Part shown: one piece after another, positions 46,054-55,713 of the stretch
Layout: the number at the start of each line of letters is the position of its first letter
How positions within the stretch are numbered: position 1 is the stretch's first letter
NCBI RefSeq assembly: GCF_026339875.1
Contig: NZ_JAPEPZ010000001.1
Coordinates: 1,984,001-2,048,000 of the forward strand
From: Streptomyces sp. NBC_01571
GTDB taxonomy: Bacteria > Actinomycetota > Actinomycetes > Streptomycetales > Streptomycetaceae
DNA length: 64,000 bases
Direction of reading: 5' to 3'
Program-made: the position numbers and the translations under genes
The notes under the pieces: generated by a model
The model's input: only the letters and a program-made list of their open reading frames with translations
What the model was told of the DNA's origin: nothing
Databases searched by the model: none

Positions 46054-46527
46054 ATGGCGAATCAGCCGGGTGAACCTCGCAAGGTCCGCTGGACCGTGCC
46101 CGCTGCCGACACCTCGGTGATCGAGTGGCTCGATCAGCAGGAGAACATCTCGCAGTCGCTGCGACTGCTCATTCGGGAGTCCATTCAGCGCGACGGATAC
46201 ATCGATGTCTTCTACAAGCCCGTCGATCAGCTGCCGCGTCGCGGACGGCCGCCGCTGGAGAGCACCGAGCAGCACGAGGACGACGAGGCCACAACCGATC
46301 GCCGTCCGGCCGCCAGGCCGGTTCAGCCGCAGCCCGTGGTCACCGACCAGGCCGACGCCGTCGTCGAGAAGACAGCACCAGCGCCGGTAGCCCAGCCCGA
46401 GCCGATTCCCGCACCGGTTGAGACGGCCGAGGAGCCCGCGGCAAACGCCCCCAGCGCACCGCCGGAACCGCCGAAGCAGGCATCCATCGACGAAATCAGG
46501 GTCTTCGAAGTTAGGCGGGGTGGGTGA
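46054..46527 (+). pseudogene. parR: ParR-like centromere-binding adaptor, last codons replaced by ISL3
   Basis: From ATG 46054 (GAGGTG upstream): MANQPGEPRKVRWTVPAADT then ENISQSLRLLIRESIQRDGY, a ribbon-helix-helix-like N-terminus as in ParR/StbB, followed by a long acidic, Pro/Ala-rich tail. Without the ISL3 element the gene ends SIDEIMASTRR at TGA 48005-48007 (154 residues); with it the tail is IRVFEVRRGG. ParR-family C-termini contact ParM, so this small change could matter. It precedes parM directly in the native order. Confidence 0.7.
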
Positions 46528-47979
46528 GCCTTCGTCCTCCGGGGTTCTCACGGAGGGTGAGCGTGGGGGTGGTCGGCTCGTGGGTGCAGGGCGTCCGTGG
46601 TCATCGGCGATCATGACTGTTCTCCGGCAGTTTGATCACCAGAAACCACGGGCTTGGACAACGATACGGCGGTGCTGCTCGACTTGGACGGCCTTGCCGT
46701 CGAGAGCGTTGAGCGGCTGATGGACGGCACCCGGCGGGTGCATCTGACCACAGCGGACGAAGCCGCCCGGGCCTGTCCCTCCTGCGGCGTGTTCGCGTCA
46801 CATGTGAAGGGCCTCGTGTACACCCGTCCACGTGATCTTCCTTACGGAGAACGGGGATTGGAGTTCGTGTGGTGCAAGCGGCGTTGGTATTGCCGGGAGT
46901 CCGGATGCGAGCGGAAGTCGTTCACCGAGCAGGTTCGGCAGATACCGGCCGGGGCCCGGATCACCGGCCGGCTGCGCCGGGCTGCCGCCCTGCGGGTGCG
47001 GGATGCTGCTTCCACCGTGGTCCAGGCCGCCCGTGACCTGCACGTGTCCTGGCCGACGGTGATGGACGCCTTCCGCGCGGCCGCCCGCGAGGTCACCGAG
47101 GCGCCGCTGCCGGAAGTGGAGGTGCTGGGCGTCGACGAGACCCGGCGCGGACGGCCGCGCTGGGAACAGGATGCGGACACCGGCAAGTGGCACCTGGTGC
47201 GCGAGAGGTGGCACACCGGGTTCGTCGACGCGCTCGGGGCCGGTGGCCTGCTCGGGCAGGTCGAGGGCCGTGCCGCCGCCGACGTCCTGGCCTGGCTGTC
47301 CACCACCCCTTTGGAGTGGAGAAAGAACATCCGCTACGTCGCCATCGACATGTCAGCCACCTACCGGGCCGCGATCCGCACCGGCCTGCCCGATGCCATC
47401 GTGGTCGTTGACCACTTCCACATCGTCCAGCTCGCGAACAAGATGCTCTCTGCTGTACGGCGTCGCACCACCGCCGAGATCCGGGGCCGGCGTGGACGCG
47501 CCACCGACCCGGAATGGAAGGCCCGTCGACGGCTGCTGCGCAACCGTGAGGACCTCACCGACCAGCAGTTCGCCACGATGTGGAACGCGCTGCTGGACGA
47601 GGGGCCGATCGGGCAGACGCTGCTGACCGCCTGGATCGCCAAGGAGAGCCTGCGCACCCTCCTCGCCCTGGCCCGAACCGGCGCCGACCGCGAAGAAGTA
47701 GGCCACGCCCGATGGAAGTTCCTCACCTGGTGCGCGGACTCAGACATCCCCGAAGCCTGCACCCTCGCCACCACCGTCGACCGCTGGTGGCCCGAGATCG
47801 CCGGGTTCATCGACACCGGCCACAGCAACGCCAAGAGCGAAGGCATCAACCGCGTCATCAAGCTCGTCGCCCGCAACGCATTCGGCTTCCGCAATGCCGA
47901 CAGCCAGCGCCTACGCACACGCTGCGTCACCACCCGCCGAGCCCGCGGACACCTCAACCCCGCCTAACCTCGAAGACCC
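46499..47979 (+). mobile_element. ISL3-family insertion sequence, 1481 bp
   Basis: Left end GGGTCTTCGAAGTTAGGCGG (46499) and the inverted right end GGGTCTTCGAGGTTAGGCGG (47979) match at 19 of 20. The 8-bp duplication CGAAATCA lies at 46491-46498 and 47980-47987, as usual for ISL3. It sits between the parR body and its last six codons. Confidence 0.93.
46654..47967 (+). CDS. ISL3-family transposase
   Basis: 437 residues, intact. N-terminal zinc region (ACPSCGVF, WYCRESGCERKSFTE), HTH LHVSWPTVMDAF, then the DDE domain with VEVLGVDETRRGR, VAIDMSATYRAAI and DHFHIVQLANK, and the late Glu in HSNAKSEGINRVIK. Length is normal for ISL3. Confidence 0.93.
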   Translation: MDNDTAVLLDLDGLAVESVERLMDGTRRVHLTTADEAARACPSCGVFASHVKGLVYTRPRDLPYGERGLEFVWCKRRWYCRESGCERKSFTEQVRQIPAGARITGRLRRAAALRVRDAASTVVQAARDLHVSWPTVMDAFRAAAREVTEAPLPEVEVLGVDETRRGRPRWEQDADTGKWHLVRERWHTGFVDALGAGGLLGQVEGRAAADVLAWLSTTPLEWRKNIRYVAIDMSATYRAAIRTGLPDAIVVVDHFHIVQLANKMLSAVRRRTTAEIRGRRGRATDPEWKARRRLLRNREDLTDQQFATMWNALLDEGPIGQTLLTAWIAKESLRTLLALARTGADREEVGHARWKFLTWCADSDIPEACTLATTVDRWWPEIAGFIDTGHSNAKSEGINRVIKLVARNAFGFRNADSQRLRTRCVTTRRARGHLNPA

Positions 47980-48065
47980 CGAAATCATGGCGAGCACTCG
48001 GCGCTGAGTAACGCGGTGAATTTCATTTTCCAGGCAGACAACACAGACACCGAGGGGCCGAATTC

Positions 48066-49364
48066 ATGAGCGCCAACAGCAACGACACCATCACTCTTAC
48101 CGGCGGCATCGACGTCGGCAACGGCTACGTCAAGGGCGTCATCCAGAACACGAAGCAGGGGACTTTCGACGAGATCGATCTGCCCAGCGCGGTCGTCTCG
48201 ACTTCCCGCACCTCGCCGAAGGTGCCGCTCCCCGACGCGGATGCGGCCTCCGTGCTGGCCGGCGACTTCTACAATCAGATCGACTGCTCGCTCGCCACTC
48301 CCCTGGTGGCGGCGTCGGACCGCCGGATCTTCGGCCGCGCAGCGCTGTCTGTGCGTGGCTCGAAGTTCACCGAGTTCGAGGTGCTGGGCAAGCACTCCAA
48401 GGCCGATCAGGAGCTGAGCAAGGTTCTGGTCCTGGGTGTCTTCGCCGCGAAGGCCCTGCGCGACTACGTCCGCGAGAACGGCGCGCTGCCCGATCACGAG
48501 CTGCGCGTGCAGGTGCGCGCCGGCCTGGCGTTGCCGATCTCCGAGTTTGTCGCGCGCCGCCACGCCTACGCCGCCGAGTTCATCGGTCTGCTGGGCAGCG
48601 CGGATTCGACGGTGCACCTGGTGACGATCAAGAACTTCAGCACTCCCGTCTCGGTGCGTCTGCAGTTCGTCGACGTCCAGGTGATGGCCGAGGGTGCCTC
48701 CGCGCAGTTCGCCATCACCGACAAGGGCGAGCCCCTCGCGCAGGCCCTGCTCGATGATCTGCGCGCCCGTGACGCGTCCATCGTGGAAGGTGTCTCTGCC
48801 TCCGATCTGGTGGCGGTGCAGAACACCATCGGCGTCGACGTCGGCGAGGGCACCGTGAACTTCCCGGTCTTCACCGACGGCCGGTTCAACCCCGAGGCGG
48901 CCGACACCCTCGACGAGGGCTACGGCACCGCGCTGATGAACGCCATGGAGCGCATGAGCGAGTCGGACGCCACGCTGCAGTTCTCCTCGCGCAAGCAGCT
49001 GGCCGACTTCCTCCACGCGGAGCCGTCGGTGCTGGTGAAGAACCGTCACCAGCGCGCCGCCGGCTTCGTCGAGGACGAGGCGAGCTACCTGGTCGATGAG
49101 ATCGTCTCCTCCTTCGGCGACGTCCTCTCCCAGGCCGGTGCGACGACCGAGGTCGTCTACGTCTACGGCGGCGGCTCGGGCCCGATCAAGCATCTGCTGC
49201 ACCCGGCGCTGCTGAAGGCCGCGGGCGATGTGCCCGTGCTCTACCTCGACTCGAGCTACTCGCGGCACCTGAACCGCGAGGGCCTGTACATCGCGGCGCG
49301 CCACGTCGAGCAGCAGGCCCTCGCCGCGAAGTCCGCGGGCAAGCGCAGTAAGGAGGTGGCCTGA
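48066..49364 (+). CDS. parM: ParM-type actin-like plasmid segregation ATPase
   Basis: 432 residues from ATG 48066, with GAGGGG 8-9 bases upstream. Actin-fold signatures: phosphate-1 GGIDVGNGYVKG, phosphate-2 NTIGVDVGEGTVNFPVF and adenosine VYVYGGGSGPIKHL. ParM polymerises with ATP and pushes plasmid copies apart when capped by ParR bound to parC. The three parts lie in order parC-parR-parM. Downstream genes are coupled (TGATG at its stop). Confidence 0.85.
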   Translation: MSANSNDTITLTGGIDVGNGYVKGVIQNTKQGTFDEIDLPSAVVSTSRTSPKVPLPDADAASVLAGDFYNQIDCSLATPLVAASDRRIFGRAALSVRGSKFTEFEVLGKHSKADQELSKVLVLGVFAAKALRDYVRENGALPDHELRVQVRAGLALPISEFVARRHAYAAEFIGLLGSADSTVHLVTIKNFSTPVSVRLQFVDVQVMAEGASAQFAITDKGEPLAQALLDDLRARDASIVEGVSASDLVAVQNTIGVDVGEGTVNFPVFTDGRFNPEAADTLDEGYGTALMNAMERMSESDATLQFSSRKQLADFLHAEPSVLVKNRHQRAAGFVEDEASYLVDEIVSSFGDVLSQAGATTEVVYVYGGGSGPIKHLLHPALLKAAGDVPVLYLDSSYSRHLNREGLYIAARHVEQQALAAKSAGKRSKEVA

Positions 49365-49585
49365 TGTGTGAGGCACTGGATGCGACCTCGAAGGCCGAGG
49401 TCGAAGAGATCAGCAGCCGCATCGAGTTGTCGGATGAAATCGTGCTTGAGTTCATCCGCGATGGGGCGTTGGTTCTGCCCTTCGAGCAGGCCCGGCGGAA
49501 GCTGCTCAAGTCGGATGAGGAGCTTCCGGGCTCCGCCGCAGTCCTCGCGGTCGGCTCGAAGAGCAGCCCCGAGCCGGGCGTATGA
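49364..49585 (+). CDS. small hypothetical protein in the par operon
   Basis: 73 residues (MCEALDATSKAEVEEISSRI, ELSDEIVLEFIRDGALVLPF), acidic and helical. The ATG overlaps the parM stop and its own stop overlaps the methylase start (ATGA). Could be a partition accessory; not recognised. Confidence 0.5.
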   Translation: MCEALDATSKAEVEEISSRIELSDEIVLEFIRDGALVLPFEQARRKLLKSDEELPGSAAVLAVGSKSSPEPGV

Positions 49586-50340
49586 GCGGGTACCGCGAGA
49601 TCGTGAAGTTGCTGGCGGCGAACACCGGCGCGAAGCGGATGAGCGAAGTCTTCGACAACTTCGTCGAGATGGCGGCGCTGGCTCTGCGCAACGCCGTGGA
49701 CGTCCGCGGGAGCGAGGCCTGGGGAGCGCGCGAAGGGCAGTACCTCCAGATCGCCGGCCGCTACAGCAGAACAGAGCTGGACCGCTTCGCGCACGCCCTG
49801 GCGCTGGTGACCGCGGAGATGGAGCGCGAGCCCTGCGACGTACTCGGCCGCCTCTACATGGAGTTGGAGCTCGGCAACGAGCGGCTCGGCCAGTACTACA
49901 CGCCCTACGACATCGCCCAGCTGATGGCCGAGATGCAGATCGACTCGGTGGTCGAGCAGGTGCAGAGGGACGGCTTCGCCAATGTGTATGAACCCAGCTG
50001 CGGCGCGGGCGCGTTCATGGTTGCTCTGTCGCAGGCGATGCTCGAGCACGGCCTGAACCCACAGACGCAGCTGCATGTGACGGCAGAGGACATAGCACCG
50101 CAGGCCATGCACATGATCTACGTCCATCTGACGCTGCTGCACATTCCGGCGGTGGTGCGCCGTCGCGATGTCCTCACGCTGGAGACCTTCGAGTCGTGGC
50201 CCGCTCCCGCTCATGTCCTGGGCGGTTGGGGCCGGAAGCTCAGGCTGGCCCGGGCGGTCAATGGATCACGGCGACTGATCATCACCACGCCTCAGGGGAC
50301 TACCGAAAAACCCGCTGATGCTCTGGAGGTGCAGCGATGA
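49582..50340 (+). CDS. N6-adenine methylase-like protein lacking NPPY
   Basis: 252 residues. Contains GQYYTPYDIAQLMAEMQIDS and YEPSCGAGAFMVALSQAMLE, the AdoMet-binding motif I of HsdM-type N6 methylases, with a following acidic TAEDIAPQAM. The catalytic N-P-P-Y/F motif IV is absent; at that place is RRRDVLTLETFESWPAP. So it may bind AdoMet without methylating, or do so by another residue. Known type: short phage/plasmid methylase relatives. Confidence 0.7.
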   Translation: MSGYREIVKLLAANTGAKRMSEVFDNFVEMAALALRNAVDVRGSEAWGAREGQYLQIAGRYSRTELDRFAHALALVTAEMEREPCDVLGRLYMELELGNERLGQYYTPYDIAQLMAEMQIDSVVEQVQRDGFANVYEPSCGAGAFMVALSQAMLEHGLNPQTQLHVTAEDIAPQAMHMIYVHLTLLHIPAVVRRRDVLTLETFESWPAPAHVLGGWGRKLRLARAVNGSRRLIITTPQGTTEKPADALEVQR

Positions 50341-50702
50341 CGATCACGCAAGAACACACCGATCTCTCTGACGTCGAGAGCGACGAAGCGCATGCACGTG
50401 CGTGTCAGCTGGCGGTGTCGGCGGCGAGGGGCCGGACGGCGGAGCAGACCACAGTGTCCGACGTGTCCACCGGTGCGGTGAAACTCCTCACCTGGTACAT
50501 CCAGCACCGACCCGGTGAGACCGCAGCCATCCTCGGCGACATCTGCCTCAAGACCCGTGTGCGCCTGGGTGTGCATCCTTCCAAGACCGGCGAAGTGCTC
50601 CGCCGGTCCTTCCACCTGGACAGCGGTCTCGACGGCCGGACCATCGACACCCTGCTCGACATGGCCCTGCCCTCGGCAGCACAGGTATTCGGGAAACGGT
50701 AG
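50337..50702 (+). CDS. hypothetical protein, last of the par operon
   Basis: 121 residues (MTITQEHTDLSDVESDEAHA, VKLLTWYIQHRPGETAAILG), helical, overlapping the methylase stop by ATGA. No family recognised. After it 191 bases of non-coding DNA separate the nuclease-like gene. Confidence 0.5.
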   Translation: MTITQEHTDLSDVESDEAHARACQLAVSAARGRTAEQTTVSDVSTGAVKLLTWYIQHRPGETAAILGDICLKTRVRLGVHPSKTGEVLRRSFHLDSGLDGRTIDTLLDMALPSAAQVFGKR

Positions 50703-50893
50703 GCAAGGCCCGTACAACCGGTAGCTGCGGCGGCGGCACCGCGTCCTGTGCCTGCGCGGACGCCCCCTCTTGCCGCCGCCTGCGTGCCATAGCTCAGGGT
50801 GCGCCTGCTCGGGTTCCGGAGCAGGAAATCCGCGTGCAGTCTCCCTCGGCGCTGGCAGGCTGTGTCCGGCACCCGAACGTGGAGAGGCGACCG

Positions 50894-53800
50894 ATGCCCG
50901 ACAACGACCGTCGCCAGGAAGACATCAGCGTCCTGGACCAGGCGCTGGAGCTGTACTCCAGTGCTTCGGTCCTTACACTGCTGCGTGCGGCACTTGAGTC
51001 TCCAGGCTGCGCCCGCTTCCATGAGCACCTCCTTCTCATCTTCGCCCGCTCGCTGGCGGCCCCGGCCCGGGACGGGCGGGCCGCGACCGTACGGGACCTG
51101 CCCGTCCTCCTTCACGCGGCCCTCCAAGCCGCCCGCAGGGGCATCACAACGCACCGCTTTCCGAACAGCCCCGCCGATGCCGTGCGCTTCACGCTCAAGG
51201 GTCGCCGGTACCTCGTCCATCCCGGCGACCTCGACCATCCGCTCCCCGTTCTGCGAAGTCTGCGAGACACAGCCGACGCCGTGGACGACCACCTGATCCA
51301 GGTCCGTGGCTTCGGCATCGACGATGTCCTCGAACTCGCCCTGCGCCACACCGACCACACCGTCGCGTGCCTCGCCGCGGCCTGGCCGCCGGCAGACGAA
51401 GCCGAACCGATGCGCGGGCAGATCACGTGTGAGGTAAGCGGGGCCGAGATCACGGCAGCTGCCGGACTCGGCATCGACCATCTGACTACCGCGGCCGCCG
51501 ACGATCCGGAGCGGACGACGGCCGCGCTCGCCTACCTCACCCGGAACCTCAACGAACTTCCCCTCCTCTACGACCCCGGACTGCCTCTTCTCGGCCCCAC
51601 CCTGCTCATCTCGGACGGCGAGCGGACAGTCCCCGTGCCTGCCTCCACCGCCTTGGAGGCCGTCACTGCGGCGGCCGCCGATCTGCTGGACGCCCACCCG
51701 GCACCGCCCGAGGCCCTGATGCGGCTGCGGCGCCGCGCGGCCACTCGCGTGGCAGGCCTGCTCGGTCTGGATCACGCGCCGGCCGAGCCGGAGGAGGTGT
51801 GCCGGATCAGCTCGTTGTCCCACCGTCTGGAGATCGCGATCGTTGCCACCCTCGGCGATGACCTGGCGGTCCTGGTGGAGAAGGCACGCACCGAGCTGTC
51901 GAGTGCACCAGCTGGTACGGGGAGGCTCGTCATCTACGCCGGCCCGAGGTTCCTGGGTCGCGAGGTGATCACCGACACCCTCTACGTCCACGTCGAGGAG
52001 CTGACCGAGATCTTCTCCGCGGCCGGCGGCGACCTGACGAAGGTGGCGCTGTGGGTGCTGGAGCTCACCGAGCACCCCGGTTGCGACGCCGTGGCGTACT
52101 ACGACGTCCTCGACGCATGGACGGCCTGGTCCATGAAGGCAACGCTTCTGCCGCCCGGCCCCGCCGGCGAGGGCGGCGTGGTGGTGGAGCCGTGTGGGTG
52201 GGACATCTCCTGGGAGCGAGCGGCACTGTGGGCGCGCACGGACGATCTGCTGGCCGCGACCGGACTGCCGCCCGCGATCGACTGGGCCGACTGCCGCCTT
52301 GCCGCCGCATCCGAGGGCGATGGCCAGTGGGCCGACCTGCGTCAGAGGCTCGACGAAGGCATCGTGAAGGCCTGCATCAGCACGCACCCGCCGCTCGTCA
52401 TCGTCGCCACGCTCGACTGCGACGAGCGGGCCCTGCTGGACGAGGCCTCCTTGGCCGGACTCGCCGACGGTATCCGGGGCACCCTCGCCGCAGACGCCAG
52501 CCTCACCCAGCACTCCACCCTGCCCGACCGCCGGCCGGTCCTTCTGCATCTGACCGAGACCCTCCAGCCCCACCGTCCGGCCGCCGACCTGGCGCCGGAG
52601 GTTCCGGACGATGCTCTGGCACTACAGATCGGCCTGGACGAGGAAGCAGCTCGCATCGACCTCGTCCTCGACCCGCTATTCCTGGCCCGCTTTACGGAGG
52701 ACGGCCACCGTGTCCTCGGCCTCGTCCTCAACCACACCATCGGCCGCCTCCGCACCGCCCACGGCGCCAAGAACGGGCTCAATCAGGCGGACTTCAGCAA
52801 CGCGTGGGACGCGGCGGTCCCCATCCTCACCTGGTACGCCGGCGACCCCTACGCACCCCCGCCCGCCCCGCACCACTACCTGCCGAGCAGCACGCCTCAT
52901 GTGCGTGTCCGCGCGCTGCGCGTCGCCGCCGACGCGGTGCGCGCCGCAGGCCTGCCGGCCGGCACGTTCACCGGCCGCGAGGCTGTGGGCCGCGAAGGAC
53001 ACGCCAACCAGCTCCTGACCGCCCTGGAAGACGGTCTCACCGGTCAGCTCCGCGCCCACCGTCCCGACCTGGTGCCCGCACTGGTCCGCCACCTCAACGC
53101 AGCGCTCGCCACCCGCACTGAGGGCCGTCGGAAATCCCTGACCGGTCTGGTTCACGCCGGAGGAAAACCCTGGCAGGAAGAGGCAGAGCGGCGGGAGTCC
53201 GACGGCGCCGCCACCACCACCGCCCTGCAACTGCTGATCCAGCAGGCCCTGATCACCCCGCCCGCCGGCGACAAACCCACCGACCTCATCGCCCTGGCCG
53301 AACTGACCGCGCTGGCCGAACTCCTCCTGCGCACCGCGCTGGTCGCCATCCCCGCCAGCCGCGGCCTGCACCCGGCCACCCTCACCGTCCATCCCAGCGG
53401 CGTCTTCACCCTCGACGGCACCACCACAACGTCAGGCGCCGACAGCCCAGAACATCTGGGACTCGACATCGCGGCCTACCGCAACGCCCAGGAACAGGCC
53501 TGGTTCGCACGTGCCCGACAGAACCATCCCCAACCCCTTGCCCCCGAGGAACTGTTCACCGCCCGCCGCGGCGGGCGCACTCCGATCGCCTTCACCCGCC
53601 TGAACCCACCACCGGGCAGCACCCTGGCTCAGGCCGACCGCGACCTCACCGCATGCTGGGGCTGCGGCCTCGACGGGCTCGCCGCCGTACTCGCCACCGC
53701 AGCCGACTGGCCCACCCGCCCGGACGGAACCGCCTTCACCAGCCGCCAGGACCTCGCCCGCGAGGCCGCAGCCTGGTCCCAGCTGCCCGAAACCCAGACC

Positions 53801-54538
53801 CGGGCCGCCGTCGACCAGCTGGTCCTCGACCCGGCCAACGCGGCCGACTCCCTCGACCACGCCTATGCAGAGGTCGAGCGCCGCATCCGCCCCACCACCC
53901 ACCCACTGATCGCCCACGACGACGGCATCATCATCGCGCCCTGGCTCGTACATACCTCCCAGCAGCTGTACGCCGCCGGTCTCGCTGACGGACGCCTGCC
54001 GCGCCCAGACGCTCCCGCGAAGGTGACCGGCCTTCTAGAGCGCCATCGCCAGCAGCAGAACAACCAGCTCGAGACCGACCTCGCCCAGGCCGCAGCCCGC
54101 GCGGGCCTGCCCCACCTCTCCCGCCTCGACCGCGGGCCGGCGGCCGCCGCCGACATACCCGGCCTCCCCGGTGAGGTTGACCTCCTCGTCGCCGACCCCC
54201 GGGGCCGGCTGTGGGTCATCGAGGCGAAGAACCCCCAACGCGCCGTCGGCATCCACAAGGTCGCCCAGAACCTCGGACGGTTCACCGGCTACCGAAAAAA
54301 GCTGCTGGCCAAGGCCGAAGTGATCCGCGCCCATGCCGCGGCAGCAGCACGGGCGTGCGGCGTCCAGACAGCGCGGGACTGGACGGTCACACCCCTCTTC
54401 GTCACCCGGAACATCGATCCCGCCGCCTTCACCACCGATCCTCAGATCGCCTTCACCACCATCGACCACCTCACCGCCCTGCTGGCCGACGGCACAGAAC
54501 CCAAGGCCGGATGGAACCAATCACCCGCCAGTCCCTGA
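50894..54538 (+). CDS. 1214-residue protein with C-terminal PD-(D/E)XK nuclease-like motif
   Basis: Start ATG 50894, with GGAGAGG 6 bases upstream; in-frame starts further up have none. Residues 1-1000 are unlike anything I recognise: alternating helical and beta segments, no P-loop, no membrane helix. The end carries GEVDLLVADPRGRLWVIEAK (from residue 1093) with Asp1096, Glu1110, Lys1112, the E-V-D...E-A-K core of restriction-like nucleases, and a following helix (HKVAQNLGRFTGYRKKLLA). It stands alone, just beside a recombinase remnant. A defence effector is one possibility; a virus-derived recombination nuclease is another. Confidence 0.6.
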   Translation: MPDNDRRQEDISVLDQALELYSSASVLTLLRAALESPGCARFHEHLLLIFARSLAAPARDGRAATVRDLPVLLHAALQAARRGITTHRFPNSPADAVRFTLKGRRYLVHPGDLDHPLPVLRSLRDTADAVDDHLIQVRGFGIDDVLELALRHTDHTVACLAAAWPPADEAEPMRGQITCEVSGAEITAAAGLGIDHLTTAAADDPERTTAALAYLTRNLNELPLLYDPGLPLLGPTLLISDGERTVPVPASTALEAVTAAAADLLDAHPAPPEALMRLRRRAATRVAGLLGLDHAPAEPEEVCRISSLSHRLEIAIVATLGDDLAVLVEKARTELSSAPAGTGRLVIYAGPRFLGREVITDTLYVHVEELTEIFSAAGGDLTKVALWVLELTEHPGCDAVAYYDVLDAWTAWSMKATLLPPGPAGEGGVVVEPCGWDISWERAALWARTDDLLAATGLPPAIDWADCRLAAASEGDGQWADLRQRLDEGIVKACISTHPPLVIVATLDCDERALLDEASLAGLADGIRGTLAADASLTQHSTLPDRRPVLLHLTETLQPHRPAADLAPEVPDDALALQIGLDEEAARIDLVLDPLFLARFTEDGHRVLGLVLNHTIGRLRTAHGAKNGLNQADFSNAWDAAVPILTWYAGDPYAPPPAPHHYLPSSTPHVRVRALRVAADAVRAAGLPAGTFTGREAVGREGHANQLLTALEDGLTGQLRAHRPDLVPALVRHLNAALATRTEGRRKSLTGLVHAGGKPWQEEAERRESDGAATTTALQLLIQQALITPPAGDKPTDLIALAELTALAELLLRTALVAIPASRGLHPATLTVHPSGVFTLDGTTTTSGADSPEHLGLDIAAYRNAQEQAWFARARQNHPQPLAPEELFTARRGGRTPIAFTRLNPPPGSTLAQADRDLTACWGCGLDGLAAVLATAADWPTRPDGTAFTSRQDLAREAAAWSQLPETQTRAAVDQLVLDPANAADSLDHAYAEVERRIRPTTHPLIAHDDGIIIAPWLVHTSQQLYAAGLADGRLPRPDAPAKVTGLLERHRQQQNNQLETDLAQAAARAGLPHLSRLDRGPAAAADIPGLPGEVDLLVADPRGRLWVIEAKNPQRAVGIHKVAQNLGRFTGYRKKLLAKAEVIRAHAAAAARACGVQTARDWTVTPLFVTRNIDPAAFTTDPQIAFTTIDHLTALLADGTEPKAGWNQSPASP

Positions 54539-54812
54539 CCCGGCACCGTCCCCTTCCGTCCGCATACCCATCCCCGCCGGACACCCCCATTCCGGCAGGA
54601 CCCCTTCGCCGCCGCACTGGGGCTCCGGACGGGCGGGCCGCCGCCGGACGCCCGCCAGCACGGCCCGGCGCGCGAAGGGCACGCACCAGTGCGAGCGTGG
54701 AGGAAGGAGCGATACCCCAGGCTTTGCGCTGGGTGCACAGGATGGAGCACGGTCATGGCTCGGGCGATATGAGACGGCATCCAGAAAGGCCCCTCCGAAG
54801 CATGCTCACGCG

Positions 54813-54989
54813 TTGACCAGCCGCTCCCGCGTCACCGGCACGAGCAAGGCGGAACTGCAGAAACTGAGCAAGACAGGGTTGTACGAGTGGGCCGAGCAGA
54901 GGGTCCCGAGGCGGTCCAAGATGAGTCGCGAGCAGCTCATCAGCTCACTTCCCGGTCCCCGACACCGACGCAGCAAGAGCCCTGCCTGA
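54813..54989 (+). CDS. possible small protein with Rho-N-like helix pair
   Basis: TTG 54813 opens 58 residues with TSKAELQKLSKTGLYEWAEQ then RVPRRSKMSREQLISSL, similar to the Rho N-terminal helix-extended motif (K-x-E-L-y...R-S-K-M-S-x-x-x-L). No ribosome site, start uncertain. The flanks 54539-54812 and 54990-55321 hold nothing I can support. Confidence 0.35.
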   Translation: MTSRSRVTGTSKAELQKLSKTGLYEWAEQRVPRRSKMSREQLISSLPGPRHRRSKSPA

Positions 54990-55321
54990 ACGGCCGCGAG
55001 GGCTCGCCCCAGGGCACCACCGGCGTCGCGGGGGGACCGTGCGGAAAGGACGAGTCAGTCGGTGCCTTCCGGGACCGCATCCCCCGGCTGACGCGTCTGG
55101 GAGGCATAGCGGGGCTGGCCGCACTACCGTCGTACGCGCCTTGCCTTGACAGGACGGTGGGGCTTCGGGCGGCCCTCACCGCGCGCCCTGGTCAAGGGCC
55201 GCCCTCCACCGCCCTCGACGGGACGTCGCCGACAGTCCCGTCGTCCAATCAGTGCATTTATGGATGTGGTCACCGATGCCGGGCTCCGTCTCACCTTCCG
55301 GTGCGGCACGCCAAAGGGCCT

Positions 55322-55630
55322 CAGCTTCCTGAGGCAGTCGGCGCGATCCGGATCTTCTCGGACGAGGGCGTCTCAGGAACCACCGCAGGCACTGACCGCC
55401 CCGGGCTGCGCGAGCTGGTGGCGGAGTTGCAGGCCGGCGACGAAGTCGTCGTGTGGCGGTACGACAGGCTCGGACGGACCCTCGAGGCGATACGGGCCGT
55501 CGTTGAGCTGATCATCGCGAAAGGTGCGACGCTGCGCAGTCTCACGGAGTCCCCCGCCAAGGGGCTGTTCTCGCTGAAGTTCATGATGGCCGCTGCCGAG
55601 TACGAGCACGCCTGGAAGCTGGAGAAGTAG
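55322..55630 (+). pseudogene. serine recombinase (resolvase/invertase) fragment
   Basis: The frame reads AIRIFSDEGVSGTTAGTDRP, LVAELQAGDEVVVWRYDRLG and RTLEAIRAVVELIIAKGATL, the central part of a resolvase N-terminal domain with the D-R-L-G-R motif. The first strand with the catalytic Ser and the whole DNA-binding C-terminus are missing; TAG follows YEHAWKLEK. A relic of an inversion or transposon system. Confidence 0.75.
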
Positions 55631-55658
55631 GAGCACCGCCGGCCGCCGGCGAGAAAAG

Positions 55659-55695
55659 AAGATCCCCGCGGAGACGTGCGCTCCACGGGGATCTT
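55659..55695. terminator. hairpin between convergent units
   Basis: AAGATCCCCG (55659-55668) pairs with CGGGGATCTT (55686-55695), with an inner GGAG/CTCC stem. It separates rightward DNA from the leftward genes that end at 55714. Confidence 0.75.
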
Positions 55696-55713
55696 CGGCG
55701 TTCAGAGTGGGTG

